Below are positions 12,401 through 28,095 of a DNA stretch of 64,000 nucleotides, piece by piece. This DNA is from Pyrocephalus nanus (taxonomy: Eukaryota; Chordata; Aves; Passeriformes; Tyrannidae): assembly GCA_038380795.1 (NCBI GenBank), contig CM076280.1, forward strand, positions 9,659,501 through 9,723,500, in the 5' to 3' direction. Below the pieces are notes generated by a model, which saw only the letters and a list, made by a program, of their open reading frames with translations, was not told where the DNA came from and made no database searches. The position numbers were made by a program, and so were the translations under genes. Position 1 is the first letter of the stretch; each line of letters begins with the position of its first letter.

Positions 12401-13337
12401 GAGTGCCAGTGCTGACCTGAGGCTGAAGTGGAACTTGGCCCTAGTTCTTTGAGTATCCCTGTGCCTTGAGTTGCTGGGGAGTGGTTTTGACTCCTGATTG
12501 TCCCGGCCTTTGTAAGTGAGTCTTGCTGTGTGTGCCCTGTTGTCTGAGAGCCAGGCCAGGTCAGCTCTGCTGTGTGAGATTTGCTGCCTGTCTCTGGCCT
12601 GTCCTGAGTTGCTGCAGTGCAAGTAACTCCCCTTTTTCTTTCCTTCCCCAAGGTGCCCGTGATCCCTGTGGTGTATTCCTCCTTCACCACCTTCTATAAC
12701 CCAAAGACGAAACTGTTTACATCAGGTACCAAATCACTTGGAAACAGTGTTGATGTTGTCTCCTGTGGAGATCTGGTTCACAAGGGTGTGGGAGGGAAGC
12801 AGAGCTGGGGTGAACAGGAAGAGTCCCGCTGGGAGATGTTTGGAGTCAGTTCAAAGCACTTGGCACCAGAGCCTGGGCTGGGTTAGCTCAGGAAAGGCTG
12901 TAATTAAATACACTGAGGGATGTTTTCATTAAAGATTGGGTACCACCTCTCCTTCTCTGGGCAGGCTCTGGCTGGGGTGGCAATTTGGGGCACAAGGGGG
13001 ATATTCTTCTTGGCACAGCTGTTGGTCTAACCACAGATCAGCCTCTGCCTGCGCTCCAGGGATGGACGCCTGATGCCCTGGGAGGGGATGAGGGCTGTGC
13101 TAGGGCTGCCCAGGGCAGGGAGCAGGGCAGAGAACAGAGCTCCTGTGGCATGTGGGTTTCTCACAGGCTCCTCTCTTGTTCCCAGGCAAAATCAAGGTGG
13201 AGGTTCTGCCCCCAATAGAGACCAAAGGCCTGACATCAGACGATGTCAGCGACCTCACTGACAGATGCTTCGGCACCATGAGGGAGACCCTCTTCAGGCT
13301 CTCAGGCCGTCCCAGCGAGGCCAAGGACTCGTCCTAG
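6216..13337 (+). CDS. AGPAT2: AGPAT2: 1-acyl-sn-glycerol-3-phosphate acyltransferase beta (6 exons, 272 aa)
   Basis: Joined exons are 6216-6403, 10330-10463, 10777-10952, 11121-11216, 12653-12725 and 13186-13337. All introns are GT-AG and phases match throughout; the 272 residues compare with 278 in human. The enzyme transfers an acyl chain from acyl-CoA to lysophosphatidic acid, making phosphatidic acid at the ER membrane for triacylglycerol and phospholipid synthesis. Two hydrophobic segments (about residues 5-20 and 28-53) anchor the N-terminus. Block I is NHQSILD with catalytic H100 and D105; block II is GGVIFINR (138-145); block III is YPEGTR with EGTR at 174-177; block IV is VPVIPVV (199-205). 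All catalytic residues are intact. The paralogue AGPAT1 is less likely because the N-terminus and the EGFL7 neighbour fit AGPAT2. It runs tail-to-tail with EGFL7, as in mammals. Confidence 0.97.
6404..10329 (+). other. AGPAT2: AGPAT2 intron 1
   Basis: A 3.9-kb intron. It contains a T21 run (6614-6634) and a short (TCCC)n stretch near 6847-6864. The first 500 bases belong to the CpG island. I see no coding exon, transposon or RNA gene inside it. Confidence 0.85.
6614..6634. repeat. Poly-T tract (T21)
   Basis: An uninterrupted run of 21 T just inside AGPAT2 intron 1. It may be length-polymorphic. No retroposon body is visible next to it. Confidence 0.95.
10330..10463 (+). CDS. AGPAT2: AGPAT2 coding exon 2 (NHQSILD motif)
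   Basis: The acceptor 'cttccacag' precedes an exon reading (R)[19 protein letters not shown] and ending in NHQSILDMM. It carries the catalytic histidine-aspartate pair. The donor is G|GTGAGG. Confidence 0.96.
10777..10952 (+). CDS. AGPAT2: AGPAT2 coding exon 3 (GGVIFINR motif)
   Basis: Opens after 'cccattag' and encodes (G)[17 protein letters not shown], then the GGVIFINR block. It ends in frame at ATENxx-type sequence (MATEN) with donor GTGAGT. The human G-P-V-G stretch is G-T-V-G here; AGPAT1 also lacks the proline, so this is tolerated. Confidence 0.96.
11121..11216 (+). CDS. AGPAT2: AGPAT2 coding exon 4 (EGTR motif)
   Basis: An exact 32-codon exon, [12 protein letters not shown] through HLAVQAQ, bounded by 'gtgcag' and GTAACA. 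It holds the EGTR substrate-phosphate-binding block and the conserved LLPFKKGAF segment. Confidence 0.97.
11217..12652 (+). other. AGPAT2: AGPAT2 intron 4
   Basis: A 1.4-kb intron without transposon, tandem repeat or recognisable exon. Open frames on either strand show no similarity that I recognise. Confidence 0.85.
12653..12725 (+). CDS. AGPAT2: AGPAT2 coding exon 5 (VPVIPVV motif)
   Basis: Short 73-base exon encoding [16 protein letters not shown] and KTKLFTS. The acceptor is 'tccccaag' and the donor G|GTACCA. It carries acyltransferase block IV. Confidence 0.96.
13186..13337 (+). CDS. AGPAT2: AGPAT2 terminal coding exon
   Basis: Follows acceptor 'gttcccag', encodes (G)[19 protein letters not shown] and stops at TAG 13335-13337. 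The C-terminus (RPSEAKDSS) is shorter than in human and poorly conserved, as usual for this family. Confidence 0.96.
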
Positions 13338-14850
13338 AGGCTTCTCCAGTGATGTCACCGTGTGGTGGTGGCTGAAGGGACCTGTCTGTTGTTGCCAAAT
13401 ACTGAAGGAACTTCTCTTCCTCTGCAGTGACTTCTAACTCTGGGAACACCATGGACTGGCACACACAGGGTGTTGAGCCAGCACCGAGGTTCCCCTTCGA
13501 GCAGATTTCTCTTATGGGTTCATTTTCTCGCTATGAAACGTCTCCTTTTTCTGAATTTCTCAGGCATCAAACTTGTGCTACCAAAGGGCTCAGTGACCAG
13601 AGGGGTGAGTTCCCCCAGCTCAGGCGGCTGGCATGGGGTGACAGCAAAAACCTGGCTCTGCCTCACGTGAGTGTCCCTGCACCTGTGCTCCTTCAGGCTC
13701 AGCCCTGTTGTGTCCCAGATGGAAACCACCAGGCAGCAGTTTGTATCTGCACAACCTTGATGCTCAGAGAGGGCTGAGAACTGGGTGAAAATCCAGATTT
13801 TGGCTTTTCAGCAGCGCTGGGAATGCAGTGTCCTCCCCAGACAGCCCAGAGCACTGCCACCCGGCACAGTGGGACTCATGGGCCTGTCTCCTTGAGATGC
13901 CAGCAGCATCTTGTTCTGGGAAACCGCTGGCAGCTCCCTGCCGTGGTGGTGGCTCAGCCTGGCCACAGTCCCGGTGCCTGCAGTGCCCCCTGACAGATGC
14001 AAAGGGCTCTGTCGTGCTCGTTTTGTCACTTGTCATGGTCAGCACCGGCCGAAAGGTGGTGCCTGTCCCGCGTGTCTCTGCCGGTCCCAGCAGAGCTGCC
14101 GCCGCTCTCCGAGGCTTGTAAAACCCCCTCGGAGCCACAGGGTGGGTGAGCTGCAGCTGGAACGGGGCCTGGGAGGCTCCAGCTCTCCCTTTTGGGGACA
14201 TGAATTCCCTTCCCGGCCAGATAAAGGGTGTTCCCTTGTGTTTTGGGGTGGACTAACAGAGCTCCTGGATCCCTCATGGGGAGCTGTGGAAGTGTTGATG
14301 CCCTTGGAGGCTGGGTCAGGTCCATGGTTCCTTCAGCTTTAGCTCTGCTGTTCATGGCACAGGATGAGCCACCTGGGGCTACTCAGGTAACCAACACGAC
14401 CAGCTTTTGCAGCCTGTGTTGGTGGAATTGCAGTTATATGGTATTTTGGGGTTAAAGCCTCAACTGGGAAAGGCAGGGAATTCTGTGGAGGGAGCCCTTG
14501 GGCCGAGCTGGTGCTGGCAGGGGCTTTATTGGAGGGGCCTTATGGTACAGACTCAGGGGTCAGACCCGCTGTGGGATGGGTCAGGGTGGGAGGATGGGAA
14601 CCAAACCAGCACTTTGTTAGAGTGGCAGATAAAGGGCTGTCATGGAGGGTAAACCCAGGAGGGCCCTGGGAGGGTTCCTGGGGGATGGTAACCACGTCTG
14701 ACTCCTCCTGGGAGGAGGGAGCAGTGCCTCTGTGTGCAGTCGTCTGCTGTTCACTTTTAATTGGGTTGAGGATGTTATGTGCTTTACAAAAAAAAAAAAA
14801 ATTACACCTATGGTTATTTAAATAAAGGAGCCTCCTGTTCTTGTGTGGGA
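13338..14850 (+). other. AGPAT2: Presumed AGPAT2 3' UTR
   Basis: About 1.5 kb follow the stop codon with no other gene. The first canonical AATAAA on this strand is at 14821-14826, just after an A13-14 run, so the mRNA probably ends near 14840-14850. The exact cleavage site is inferred. Confidence 0.5.
14821..14826 (+). terminator. AGPAT2: Candidate AGPAT2 polyadenylation signal
   Basis: The first AATAAA downstream of the AGPAT2 stop on the sense strand. It is followed within 30 bases by GT-rich DNA (cctgttcttgtgtggg), as expected of a poly(A) site. Confidence 0.5.
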
Positions 14851-15927
14851 GCTGAGGGAGGAGGATGTGGGGTGCTGATCCATCAGCTCTTGCAGGGTGT
14901 GGGTTTGGTGATCAAGGGGCACTGGGGGGGTCCCTGTCCCTCCTTGTACCCCCCCAGGCAGAAGGGCTGTGCTTCTACTCCCCAAACCACAGGGATGGGT
15001 ACCCACTCCCTGTACCCAGTGGCTGCAAGGGCTTGTCCCCACCTTCTCCATGTGACAGCAGCGTGGGGAGGCACTGCCCTGCTCGGGCCAGGCCTGTGCT
15101 CCCCAGGGCAGGCAGCACAGCCAGCCCTGTGCCCGCTGCTCCCTGGGAGAGCAGGGCCCAGGATGATGATCAGGAAAAGCCAGGCAAAGCTAAACAAACT
15201 CAGCCTCACACACAGGCAGTCTGGCACAGCCAGGCACTCGTGGCACGAGGTAAGGCATTTATTTGCTGCCTCTCCAGCAGGAAAGGGGGGAGATGCGGAT
15301 GGCTCGGAGTCCAGTTTGGAAGTAACAACTGTGTGACCTTTGATAAGGTGAGCTGGAAGAGAAAATTATGGAGATGCTGATGGGAAACCAGCCTTCTCCT
15401 GGTACCCTGTGCCTTCCTGTAGATGATGTGGCTTTGTCCCCAGCCTGGGGCTGGAGAGTGAGATAAGAGCTGCGGATTGCGCTCGGCTTGTTCCAAGGCC
15501 TCGGGTGTTCCACTAAAGTTCATTCTTGCAGGAACCTGGGAAGATGGAAAAAAAAAAAAAGAAACAATGCAGTAACATCCTCAGCCTGGGTTTGGTTTGT
15601 GTTTTTCCCAAGCAGAATAAGATTGACCTTAACCTCTGTGAATATCACCCACACTTGCAGCTTTCCCTTTGGCAAACAACCCTAGGCTGGCTCTGTCCCA
15701 CCACACTCGGGAGTGTCACTCTCACCTCCCTGGTGTGTCACAGTCCTTGCCTGGGCCCTGTGCAAAGTGTCCCCAGTCTGTGATGGGTCAGGGCTAACTC
15801 AGAGGGGCCAAAGCAGTTATGGCTTCAAGAGCTCTGATGTGGTGCCTTTGCTGGGGGTTTAAAGAGAAAATAGTTTTTCTTGGTCCTTACACACATCCCC
15901 ACTGAGCAGCTAACAGGGGAGTGCAGT
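14851..15927. other. Spacer between the convergent AGPAT2 and EGFL7 genes
   Basis: About 1.1 kb between the presumed poly(A) sites of the two genes. A second antisense AATAAA (15258-15263, - strand) could serve a longer EGFL7 transcript. No exon or transposon seen. Confidence 0.6.
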
Positions 15928-15933
15928 TTTATT
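15928..15933 (-). terminator. EGFL7: Candidate EGFL7 polyadenylation signal
   Basis: On the - strand this reads AATAAA. It is the first such hexamer after the EGFL7 stop and implies a 3' UTR of about 1.2 kb. Cleavage site not visible. Confidence 0.5.
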
Positions 15934-17120
15934 GTAGCATTCAGCTGTGAGATGCCTCACCAGGCACAGAGCACGGATGGCTGAGTGGCTCCACGGGATG
16001 CTCTTCGAGCCCCAGGGCTTGCTGGAGTATGACAGGACAGTTTTGTGTCCTCCAGGGACTTGCAAGACCATGAAGAGGGACAAAAACAAGTTTTGCTTGC
16101 TGGAGCAGGCTTGGCAAAAATTTAATTTCAGCACTTTGGAGTCATCCCTTGGAATAAATCCATGTTACCTTGTGATACTGCTCACATTCCTCAGTGCTGT
16201 CACTAATAATATGTACAGAGCTCTACTAGGAAACTCGGTCTGCTGGAACACTCCATGGTTCTGATAATTACCCCTTTCTGAGATGTTTTTTAAGTGTCTA
16301 TTTGCAGCTACTTTTGTCTTCAAACAAGTTCTTTGAATTCTTTTCCATCTAAGCCATTACTGGAAGCAGTGAACTGGGACTGGATATGCCCTGAACCGGT
16401 TTCCCTGGAGTCTCCTGCCACGAGCTCCAGGCTCTTGCTGCACACCAGCTCCTGAGCTGGCCCAGCCATGCCTAGTTTCTGGAATTATTTAATGGGAAAA
16501 TGAGCTGCAAAGAGCTCCCTATCAAAATAAAATGCTCACATGGTTGTGCTCTGCTTGGAGTCAAACTGCTGTGCTCCAGAGCACCACAGGGCCACGAGGG
16601 GATGCTGCCCCTCTCTGTGGTGCCATGGGGGGACATGTCAGCCAGGACTCACCACCTCCAACCACTTCACACATGACAGCTCTCACTGGGGGTCTCTTGC
16701 TCAGTTTGCTACTTGGCAGACCCTCTCAGGTCCACTGCTTGGTCTGTAGGCTTCAAAAAGAAATGCCCGAAACTTCCCAGGCTCGTAAATCTGCCAACTT
16801 TTGCACGCTCCTTAAATTTCCCTGATTGACTTCTTGGACTGTTAATTTCCTAAGAGCTGGGGGTTCTTTTCTAAGGACCAAATTACAAGGATACAGGAAG
16901 GGACTGCAGCCATGAGGTGCTGATTGCCAGATGTGACCCACTGCTCACAATGGCTCCCCCTGCTCTGCCCCACAGCCACGTTTCCTTGTGCCAATCTCAC
17001 AATTTTTGGCTGCTACAAGGGCAGTCAGATGGTGCAGCCACAGAAGCAGTTTGAAATGAAGCTAATGGGCTGTTTGTGTTCATCTTCTATTAATTGCAGG
17101 CTGCTGAGCTTGAGGGAGAT
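15934..17120 (-). other. EGFL7: Presumed EGFL7 3' UTR (may contain a last exon)
   Basis: Non-coding DNA between the read-through EGFL7 stop and the antisense poly(A) signal. If the donor at 17230 is used, the last few codons should be encoded somewhere here. One possible acceptor (- strand, cagcag before 17100) would give only Ser-Cys-Asn-stop, which is not convincing. Confidence 0.5.
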
Positions 17121-22396
<5,276 letters not shown>

Positions 22397-22502
22397 GTCC
22401 TGTCCCTCCCACAGCACCCCGGGCTGTGCAGCACGACCGGCTCTCGCTCTTCAGTGGGATGTGCTGGTTCCTACCACATGTCCTGTCCTTCAGCGTGGAT
22501 CC
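22397..22502 (-). other. EGFL7: EGFL7 5' UTR part of exon, with a two-codon uORF
   Basis: A good acceptor (tcctggttgcag) ends at 22503, so the exon probably begins at 22502. The leader holds ATG-TGG-TAG at 22479-22471, a minimal upstream ORF. The 14-base context around that ATG (22475-22488) repeats exactly around the real start (22392-22405). Confidence 0.65.
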
Positions 22503-24800
22503 CTGCAACCAGGAGAGGAGCAGTGTGAACATGCATGTCCTTCCCCAGCTGGTGACATCTGACAGAGCCATGGGGACACACCCCTGGCAAGGGGAGAGCT
22601 CTCCCAGGCACAAACCCCCTTTTCCCCACTCGTCTCAATACTGTGGCAGTGATTTACCCCGGGGGAGTAAGTAAAAAACCTGGAGAGGCTCTCACAGCAC
22701 CAGGGTCCACTCAGTCATGTGTTGAGAGACAGGGAAGGGACCTGTGTCGCCTGAAACACTCTGCCAATTCCAGGCAGCGAGGGCAAAACAATGGCCCTTA
22801 ATTTCTTAATCCATACAGCATTGTAAAGCTGTGTTTTCCCACCACATAACACACTGAAATCTGATCTTCTTCCCTTTAAAATACAAATTCATGCCAGAGA
22901 AAAATGTTGCAAGGACCATATGTACCGTCTGCAGAGTCAGATCTGAGCCGCAAATAAAGAGGTTTTGATTTTCTAGCCGAGGACAAACATGAGACAAGGC
23001 AGAAGACGGTCAGTAACATTATCTAATTTAAACAGTATTGCATTTAAACAAACCAGTTGGCCTCCGGATGGCAGCAGCTGAAGGAAGAAGAAATAAAGAA
23101 ACCCACCTTAAACATACACCAATTAAAGAAAGAATCAGCTGTTCTGACTAAACCTTGGGAAAGGGGAGGCAACACAAGAAACCTCCTTCTAAAACTGCAA
23201 GTATGGTGAAAGTAAACCAATTTGCTCAAATCCCCAAGTGCTGTGGGGTGGGATTGGACTGCAAAGTTGCAGGTGGATCTCCAATCTCCATCAGGATAAT
23301 TCCTAACTCTGAGCACCAGTTGTTAGGGATAACCAGCATATCTATGTATACCCTGCGGGTCTCAAAGACCTCCTCCAAGGCACTCAGGACCATCCTTTCC
23401 TTTGGGCAGGTAGAGAAACTGAGACACAGAGAGATGGAGACACATCTGGAGAGAAACCAGTCTGGTGCCTTCCTTAATATAAAACATCAAACATCAAATA
23501 TCATATATCACAACATATTTGCAGGCAAGCCCAGTTTTGAGGATGTGAGGATGATTTTGGTGCTATAGAGCCTGTAGTCCTCCATTCTCCTCCAAACAGA
23601 GCAATAAATTTCATCTCCTAATGACTGATTTATGGTATCTCCACCATACCAGGAAAGCAAAGTGTGCTTGACCTGCAGGAAAGTTTTTTGAAAGTAGCAA
23701 AGAAGGCTTTCCCCCCCCCCCCCCCCCAGTTCTCCTGGAGACATCCCAAGGACACTGGTGTACAGACACGCTAACTCCCCTCTGCTCCACCAGCCAGCTT
23801 TTCCCAGGGCTATACTGGGACAAATATTTTCCCTACAATCCCAGATCCCCAGGCTAGCAGTGCTTCTTCTGAAGTCTCTAAGTCAGACTCTGCCAACCAA
23901 CTCCATCCTCCCACAGGATTCCCGTGACTGCCATTGGAGCTTTCCCTGTGGGGACAGCAAAAAACACAGGGCACGAGCCTAAAATACAGACAGTTTGTTT
24001 TTTCTCTTTGAAATGGAGCATCACTGCCCTACCTCGAGTGGTCAGAGGATCCCTCTGGGTCTTAAAACTATGGCTGCTTCACTCCAGAAAAAGTTGCAAA
24101 AGTGCAAAACGTGACAGTCTATACTTGTCTTTTTTATGAGTTTATGAAAATCAGCCTCTTTAGAGCCAATGAAAATCTTCCAACCTGTTGCCACCACCTA
24201 TTCTACTAATATTGCTTTTTTAACGCATATAACTGAAGAAAAATCTTTTTATGCTTAAAAAAAACCCCAACAAATAGTTTTTGGTCACTGCCTTTCTAAT
24301 CTCTTGAATGAAACTATGTGGGTGCCTCTAAGTTTCTGTTGCTTCAGGAGCCAGCAAAGCCTCCTTGGCTGGCCACATGCTCCTGTGAGTCTGGGGATCC
24401 TTCTCCTGCCAGTCAGAAACATTCCCATAGCTCTACTCTGACATAAATCTGCTCTTGCCTCACCTGCCACAGCAACCAACAGCAAACCCACAACCCACCA
24501 TGCAGGTGAGCAGCACTTTGTCCAGCTCTGCCCATGGAACCAGGACTAAAGATCCAGCTGATGGCAGCAGGAGGAATCGGGCTCTGCCTGCAAAGAGATG
24601 TGAGACAATCCAGCCCTTTGGGAGGATGCAATAAACCTCACAGGCTGCACTTTTCCCAACCAGCCTGGCCTGGCTCTGCAGGTGAAATCGCCGCTCCAAA
24701 GCCGTGCACTGGCCCTGGCCTCGTGCCCTTAGAGCCAAACCCTCCCGGAGAGGGTCTGCACCGGCCTCAGGGGGATGGATTGTTCCTTACAGACACCTCC
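22503..24800 (-). other. EGFL7: Probable EGFL7 leader intron
   Basis: AT-rich, repeat-poor DNA between the coding start and the CpG island, apart from a C18 tract at 23711-23728. No coding exon seen. Alternative EGFL7 first exons, known in mammals, could lie here but cannot be recognised from sequence alone. Confidence 0.5.
23711..23728. repeat. Poly-C tract (C18)
   Basis: An uninterrupted run of 18 C, i.e. poly-G on the EGFL7 sense strand, inside the probable leader intron. Such runs can form G-quadruplexes and are prone to length error in sequencing. Confidence 0.9.
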
Positions 24801-24819
24801 AGCTGTTCCCTGCGCAGGC

Positions 24820-25760
24820 TGGGATGCGGCACCGCGGGGAACGGCACGGGGTGAGGGAGGGATGGAGCGGGACGGGGGGATGCGGGCACGGCGGAGCGGG
24901 GAGAAGGGAGGGGGAACCGCGGAGGGGGTTACGGAGGTTCGGCACAGTGCAGCGGGACACGGGGACACCGGGACACGGGGACACAGCACCGCCGGGGCTG
25001 CAGGGACCCCCCAGAGGCCGCCGGGGGCTGCAGGGACGTGGGTGTCCGAGAGGCTGCAAGATCCGCAGGGACACGGATGTCCCGGGGGGCTGCAGGGTCT
25101 GCAGAGACGCGGGTATCCCGGGCGTCACAGCCTCTAAAGGGACGCGAGTGTCCCGGGGGGCTGCAGGAACTGTAGGGACACGGGTACCCCGGGGGGCTGC
25201 CGGGACGCGGCGCAGGGATGCTCATCGCGGCCGCAGCAGCCCCATCCCCGCTCCCCGGCGCTGTCCCCCCGGGACAGACGGAGCCCTCCCGCCGGCCCGG
25301 CACTGCCCGAAGCCCCCCAGCCCCCTCCGCCGGCCCAGGGAGCCCCCCCGGCCGCCCCCCCAGCGCTGCGGTACCGAGCCCCGCTCCGCCGACACCCCCC
25401 GCTCCTCCCTGCCGGGCGATGCGGCCGCGGCCCCCCCGGCCGTGCCGAGCCCCGGGCGATGCCCGCCGGGACTCACCGGTGGCGGTGCCGGAGCCGCGGA
25501 GTCTCCGCCGTGCCGCGGCCCCCCTCGCATTTCCTCCCCCGGCCCGAGCCGGTCCCTCCGCCCCGGCCCAATGAGCTCCCGGCGGGGAGGAAAGCGGAGC
25601 CTCCCGGCCGGGGGGAAGCGCCGGGGCCCGGGGAATCCTCCGCCTGCCCCCGCCCCGCCGGCCCCCGCCGGCCGCCACCTGCCCCCGGAGCCCCGGGGGA
25701 CGTCTGGGGACAGGGCAAGACCGCCGGAGAAATCAGTTCTTGCGGGGGGACGAATCATGA
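24820..25760 (-). promoter_or_regulatory. EGFL7: CpG island, probable upstream EGFL7 promoter and leader exon
   Basis: Very high GC and CpG density. On the - strand a strong donor, ACCG|GTGAGT, sits at 25477|25476 and would splice in a natural way to the acceptor at 22503, giving a leader exon ending at 25477 and a 2.97-kb intron. The start site would lie around 25550-25750. ETS-type GGAA words occur nearby (for example aggaaatgc on the - strand near 25527-25536). Open frames of up to 354 codons across the island are artefacts of GC richness and of the minisatellite. Confidence 0.6.
25033..25215. repeat. 35/36-base minisatellite in the EGFL7 CpG island
   Basis: Units begin gggac(a/g)cgg at 25033, 25068, 25104, 25139 and 25175, followed by a truncated copy at 25202. 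Successive spacings are 35, 36, 35 and 36 bases. Each unit carries 'tgtcccggggggctgcag' or a close variant. A looser gggacacc-type stretch (24955-24985) precedes it. Confidence 0.85.
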
Positions 25761-25775
25761 AGAGATAGGGCAGGA

Positions 25776-25788
25776 CCCCCCCCCCCCC
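25776..25788. repeat. Poly-C tract (C13)
   Basis: Thirteen consecutive C at the edge of the CpG island. It is a likely site of sequencing length error. Confidence 0.85.
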
Positions 25789-26489
25789 TTCCCCCAGGAG
25801 CCCAGCCCGGGGTGGGGGGACACGCTCGTGTTATGCCCCGTGGGTTTTCGCTGCCCCTGATGGAGATGGGATTGCAGGGAACCCTTGCCCTGGGTTGATC
25901 TGGAGCCTTACCTGGTGACCCCACGTCAGGCTGAGCCCCTCAGCCCCCACGCTGCGAGGACACGAGGTCCCTGAGCCCCCCTATGGCCCAGCCCGCCTGG
26001 GTGGGCAGGGGATTATGGCAAGAGGGGGGAGATCCCAGCGCAGCCCCCGGCCCCTCGCCCAGGGCTGTTCAGTCCCCCCAGGAAAATGGTCCATCGCCAG
26101 TGCAGTGCCCAGGGCAGATTTGTTTCTCTTTGCTAAAAAATACTGTGGCTGGCTCCGCACTCCCCACGAGCACATATAATTTTAAGAGGAGAAGTATTTC
26201 CCTAGGTTAGAGACCTGGTCCGCAGCCTCCCGCAGTGCCCCGTTAATCCCCCCGAGCTCATTACAACAGCCAAGTCCTGCAGAAGCCGGCAATGAGCTGC
26301 CAGGACAGCGAGCCCTAAAGGATGATTACAGGATTCCTTGGAGGCCCCCCCAGCTGTGGAGCCGTGTGAGGATCGACCCCGTGAGACTCCCAAGGGTGGC
26401 ACACTGGGCTCAGCTCCGGCTGGGCAACACCTGCCCCGGGACAGCTCAGGCAGCCCCATCCCAGCTGCCTACAGGCTTCTGCTCTTAAA

Positions 26490-26770
26490 ATGCCCCGTTA
26501 TTTATCAAAGCATTTCGGTTTGTGCCAAATTGCCACTTGTTTTGTCTACATTTTTGTCTGGAAAATTAGAGCACAGAGGCTTATTGTTTTTCAAATGACT
26601 TAGGCGCCTGCCCATGCACAGAGCCATTCTTGAAGATAGCGGAGATCTGATGTGCAAATGAATGGCAGGATACAGCCCCCTGGGAATATTTGTTCCCATT
26701 AAGTTTTGTAATTTTTTTGAAAGCATGTAAGCATTTAAAGGAAATATTTAACAGTTAAACAACAATGGCG
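26490..26770. promoter_or_regulatory. Candidate enhancer: TCF/SOX/GATA/FOX motif cluster
   Basis: Visible words are ATCAAAG (26504-26510, TCF/LEF), ATTGTTT (26583-26589, SOX on the - strand), AGATAG (near 26635, GATA), a 16-base near-palindrome gggaatatttgttccc (26682-26697) with a FOX-type core, and AACAATGG (26761-26768, SOX). The block lies about 1 kb upstream of the EGFL7 island. Function is inferred from motifs only. Confidence 0.35.
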
Positions 26771-27894
26771 CCAAAAGAGCAACTGAGATCACTGGCCCAT
26801 CCCCTCTGTTTCCTCAGGGATACGCTGAGGCCGCTGATGGAACTGGAGCTGTTTTGGGTTGTGCTGCACCCCCCGGGGAAGCTGATGGGTGCTGGTGTTC
26901 TGCAGTGGGGCTCTCCCTGTAAAAGGAGCTTCGGTGGGATTCTCCTTGAGGAAGGGAACAGAGGGGAATCCGCTCTGGGATGTGCTGGTGGAGATGGAGT
27001 TCCACTGCCATGGGAGATGGGATCCCTCCCAGCAGCAAAGGAAAGGCTTGCTGGTGCTGGTGGAAGCACAGCTCCACGTTACACAGCATCTCATACAGCA
27101 CACACGGGGTTGCTCACCCTGTAGATCCATCCTACCTCCCGGGAATGATTTCAGCTCATTTAATCTCCTAAACACGAGGCAGAGGCAACTTTTCCCAAGA
27201 GCACTGAAGGGACGGTAATTATCTTGTTATGCTGAGAGTGTTACTGTTTTTTCTGGTGTACGGGGGAGATGAACAGAGCCTGAATTATTGTCTAATAATT
27301 GCAAAATGCGTTTGGAAGCCAAGGGAAAGCTTCTCCGCCTGGCCATGCTGAAAGCACAGGATCTCATTTTGCAGCCGAGACACTCACCTTATCCACGGTG
27401 CTCCATCATGTGTCCTGGGCAGGGATCCTTTCCTTAAGGAGCATCTTGGTTTCTTACTGTCAGGACAGAAAAAGCCCACTGTTACACTCCCTTTGTCAGG
27501 CAGGCAGAAACCAGTGACCCAGCCCTTGCCCATGATGGGCCTGGTGTGGGATGCCCTGGACACTCCCCAAGGTGTGGAGCTGTGGAGGATGAAACATTTG
27601 TGGAGTGGGGTGGAGGATGAAAGCAGGATGGTGAGTCCCCATGGCACTGGCACTGAGCTCACACCACTGGCGTGCCAGAGGCACAGACACTGTGACACCA
27701 TGGTAGGGAACAGGGAGGCCCTAACTGCTCGGGAAACCTGGGATCCCAAGTGTAAATTTGATGGTGAGGAAGAGGATGGACTCATCCTTCAGCTCTTTGC
27801 AGGACACCACCCAGCACAGGACCAAGCACACCGCCTTCCAGGGTCCCCGTTGCAGCCTTCTCAGCCATTAAGCAATTATTCCTAAGTGCATGGA

Positions 27895-28095
27895 GCATTT
27901 TAAAATTCTGCCAGTATTTTAATTGCAAAATGTTTGCTTTCCAGTTCCATTTACTGGGTCAAATCTTTGCTCAAGCAAGTGCCCATTTCAGCTGCTAAAG
28001 AACTGCATGTAGCCCATTAAAAGAGCATTTAATACTCCGCTCTTGGGGAGAGTTCGGTGTCTTATGTGCTAATATTCATTATGCTGGGAGGAAAT
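27895..28095. promoter_or_regulatory. Candidate conserved non-coding element
   Basis: AT-rich, repeat-free and rich in homeodomain-type TTAAT and ATTA words (for example cattaaaagagcatttaat and aatattcattatgc), in a setting of GC-richer intergenic DNA. I cannot test conservation here. Confidence 0.25.

Noticed and set aside
16075..16110. - strand 'SCSSKQNL'-like segment as an EGFL7 last exon
   Set aside because: It superficially resembles the C-S-C-K-K-D tail, but the frame runs on for over 30 codons and only one of the cysteines matches.
17090..17100. Alternative last EGFL7 exon giving Ser-Cys-Asn-stop
   Set aside because: The acceptor is weak, with a poor pyrimidine tract, and the result lacks the Cys-x-Cys-Lys tail. 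Kept only as a remote possibility.
24929..25758. 249- and 178-codon - strand frames in the same island
   Set aside because: Composition-driven, overlapping one another and the + frame, with no family resemblance. The island is better explained as an EGFL7 leader.
24704..25768. 354-codon + strand open frame
   Set aside because: It spans the CpG island and the minisatellite; the product is a low-complexity Gly/Arg/Pro string with no domain. Long frames are expected in such GC-rich DNA.
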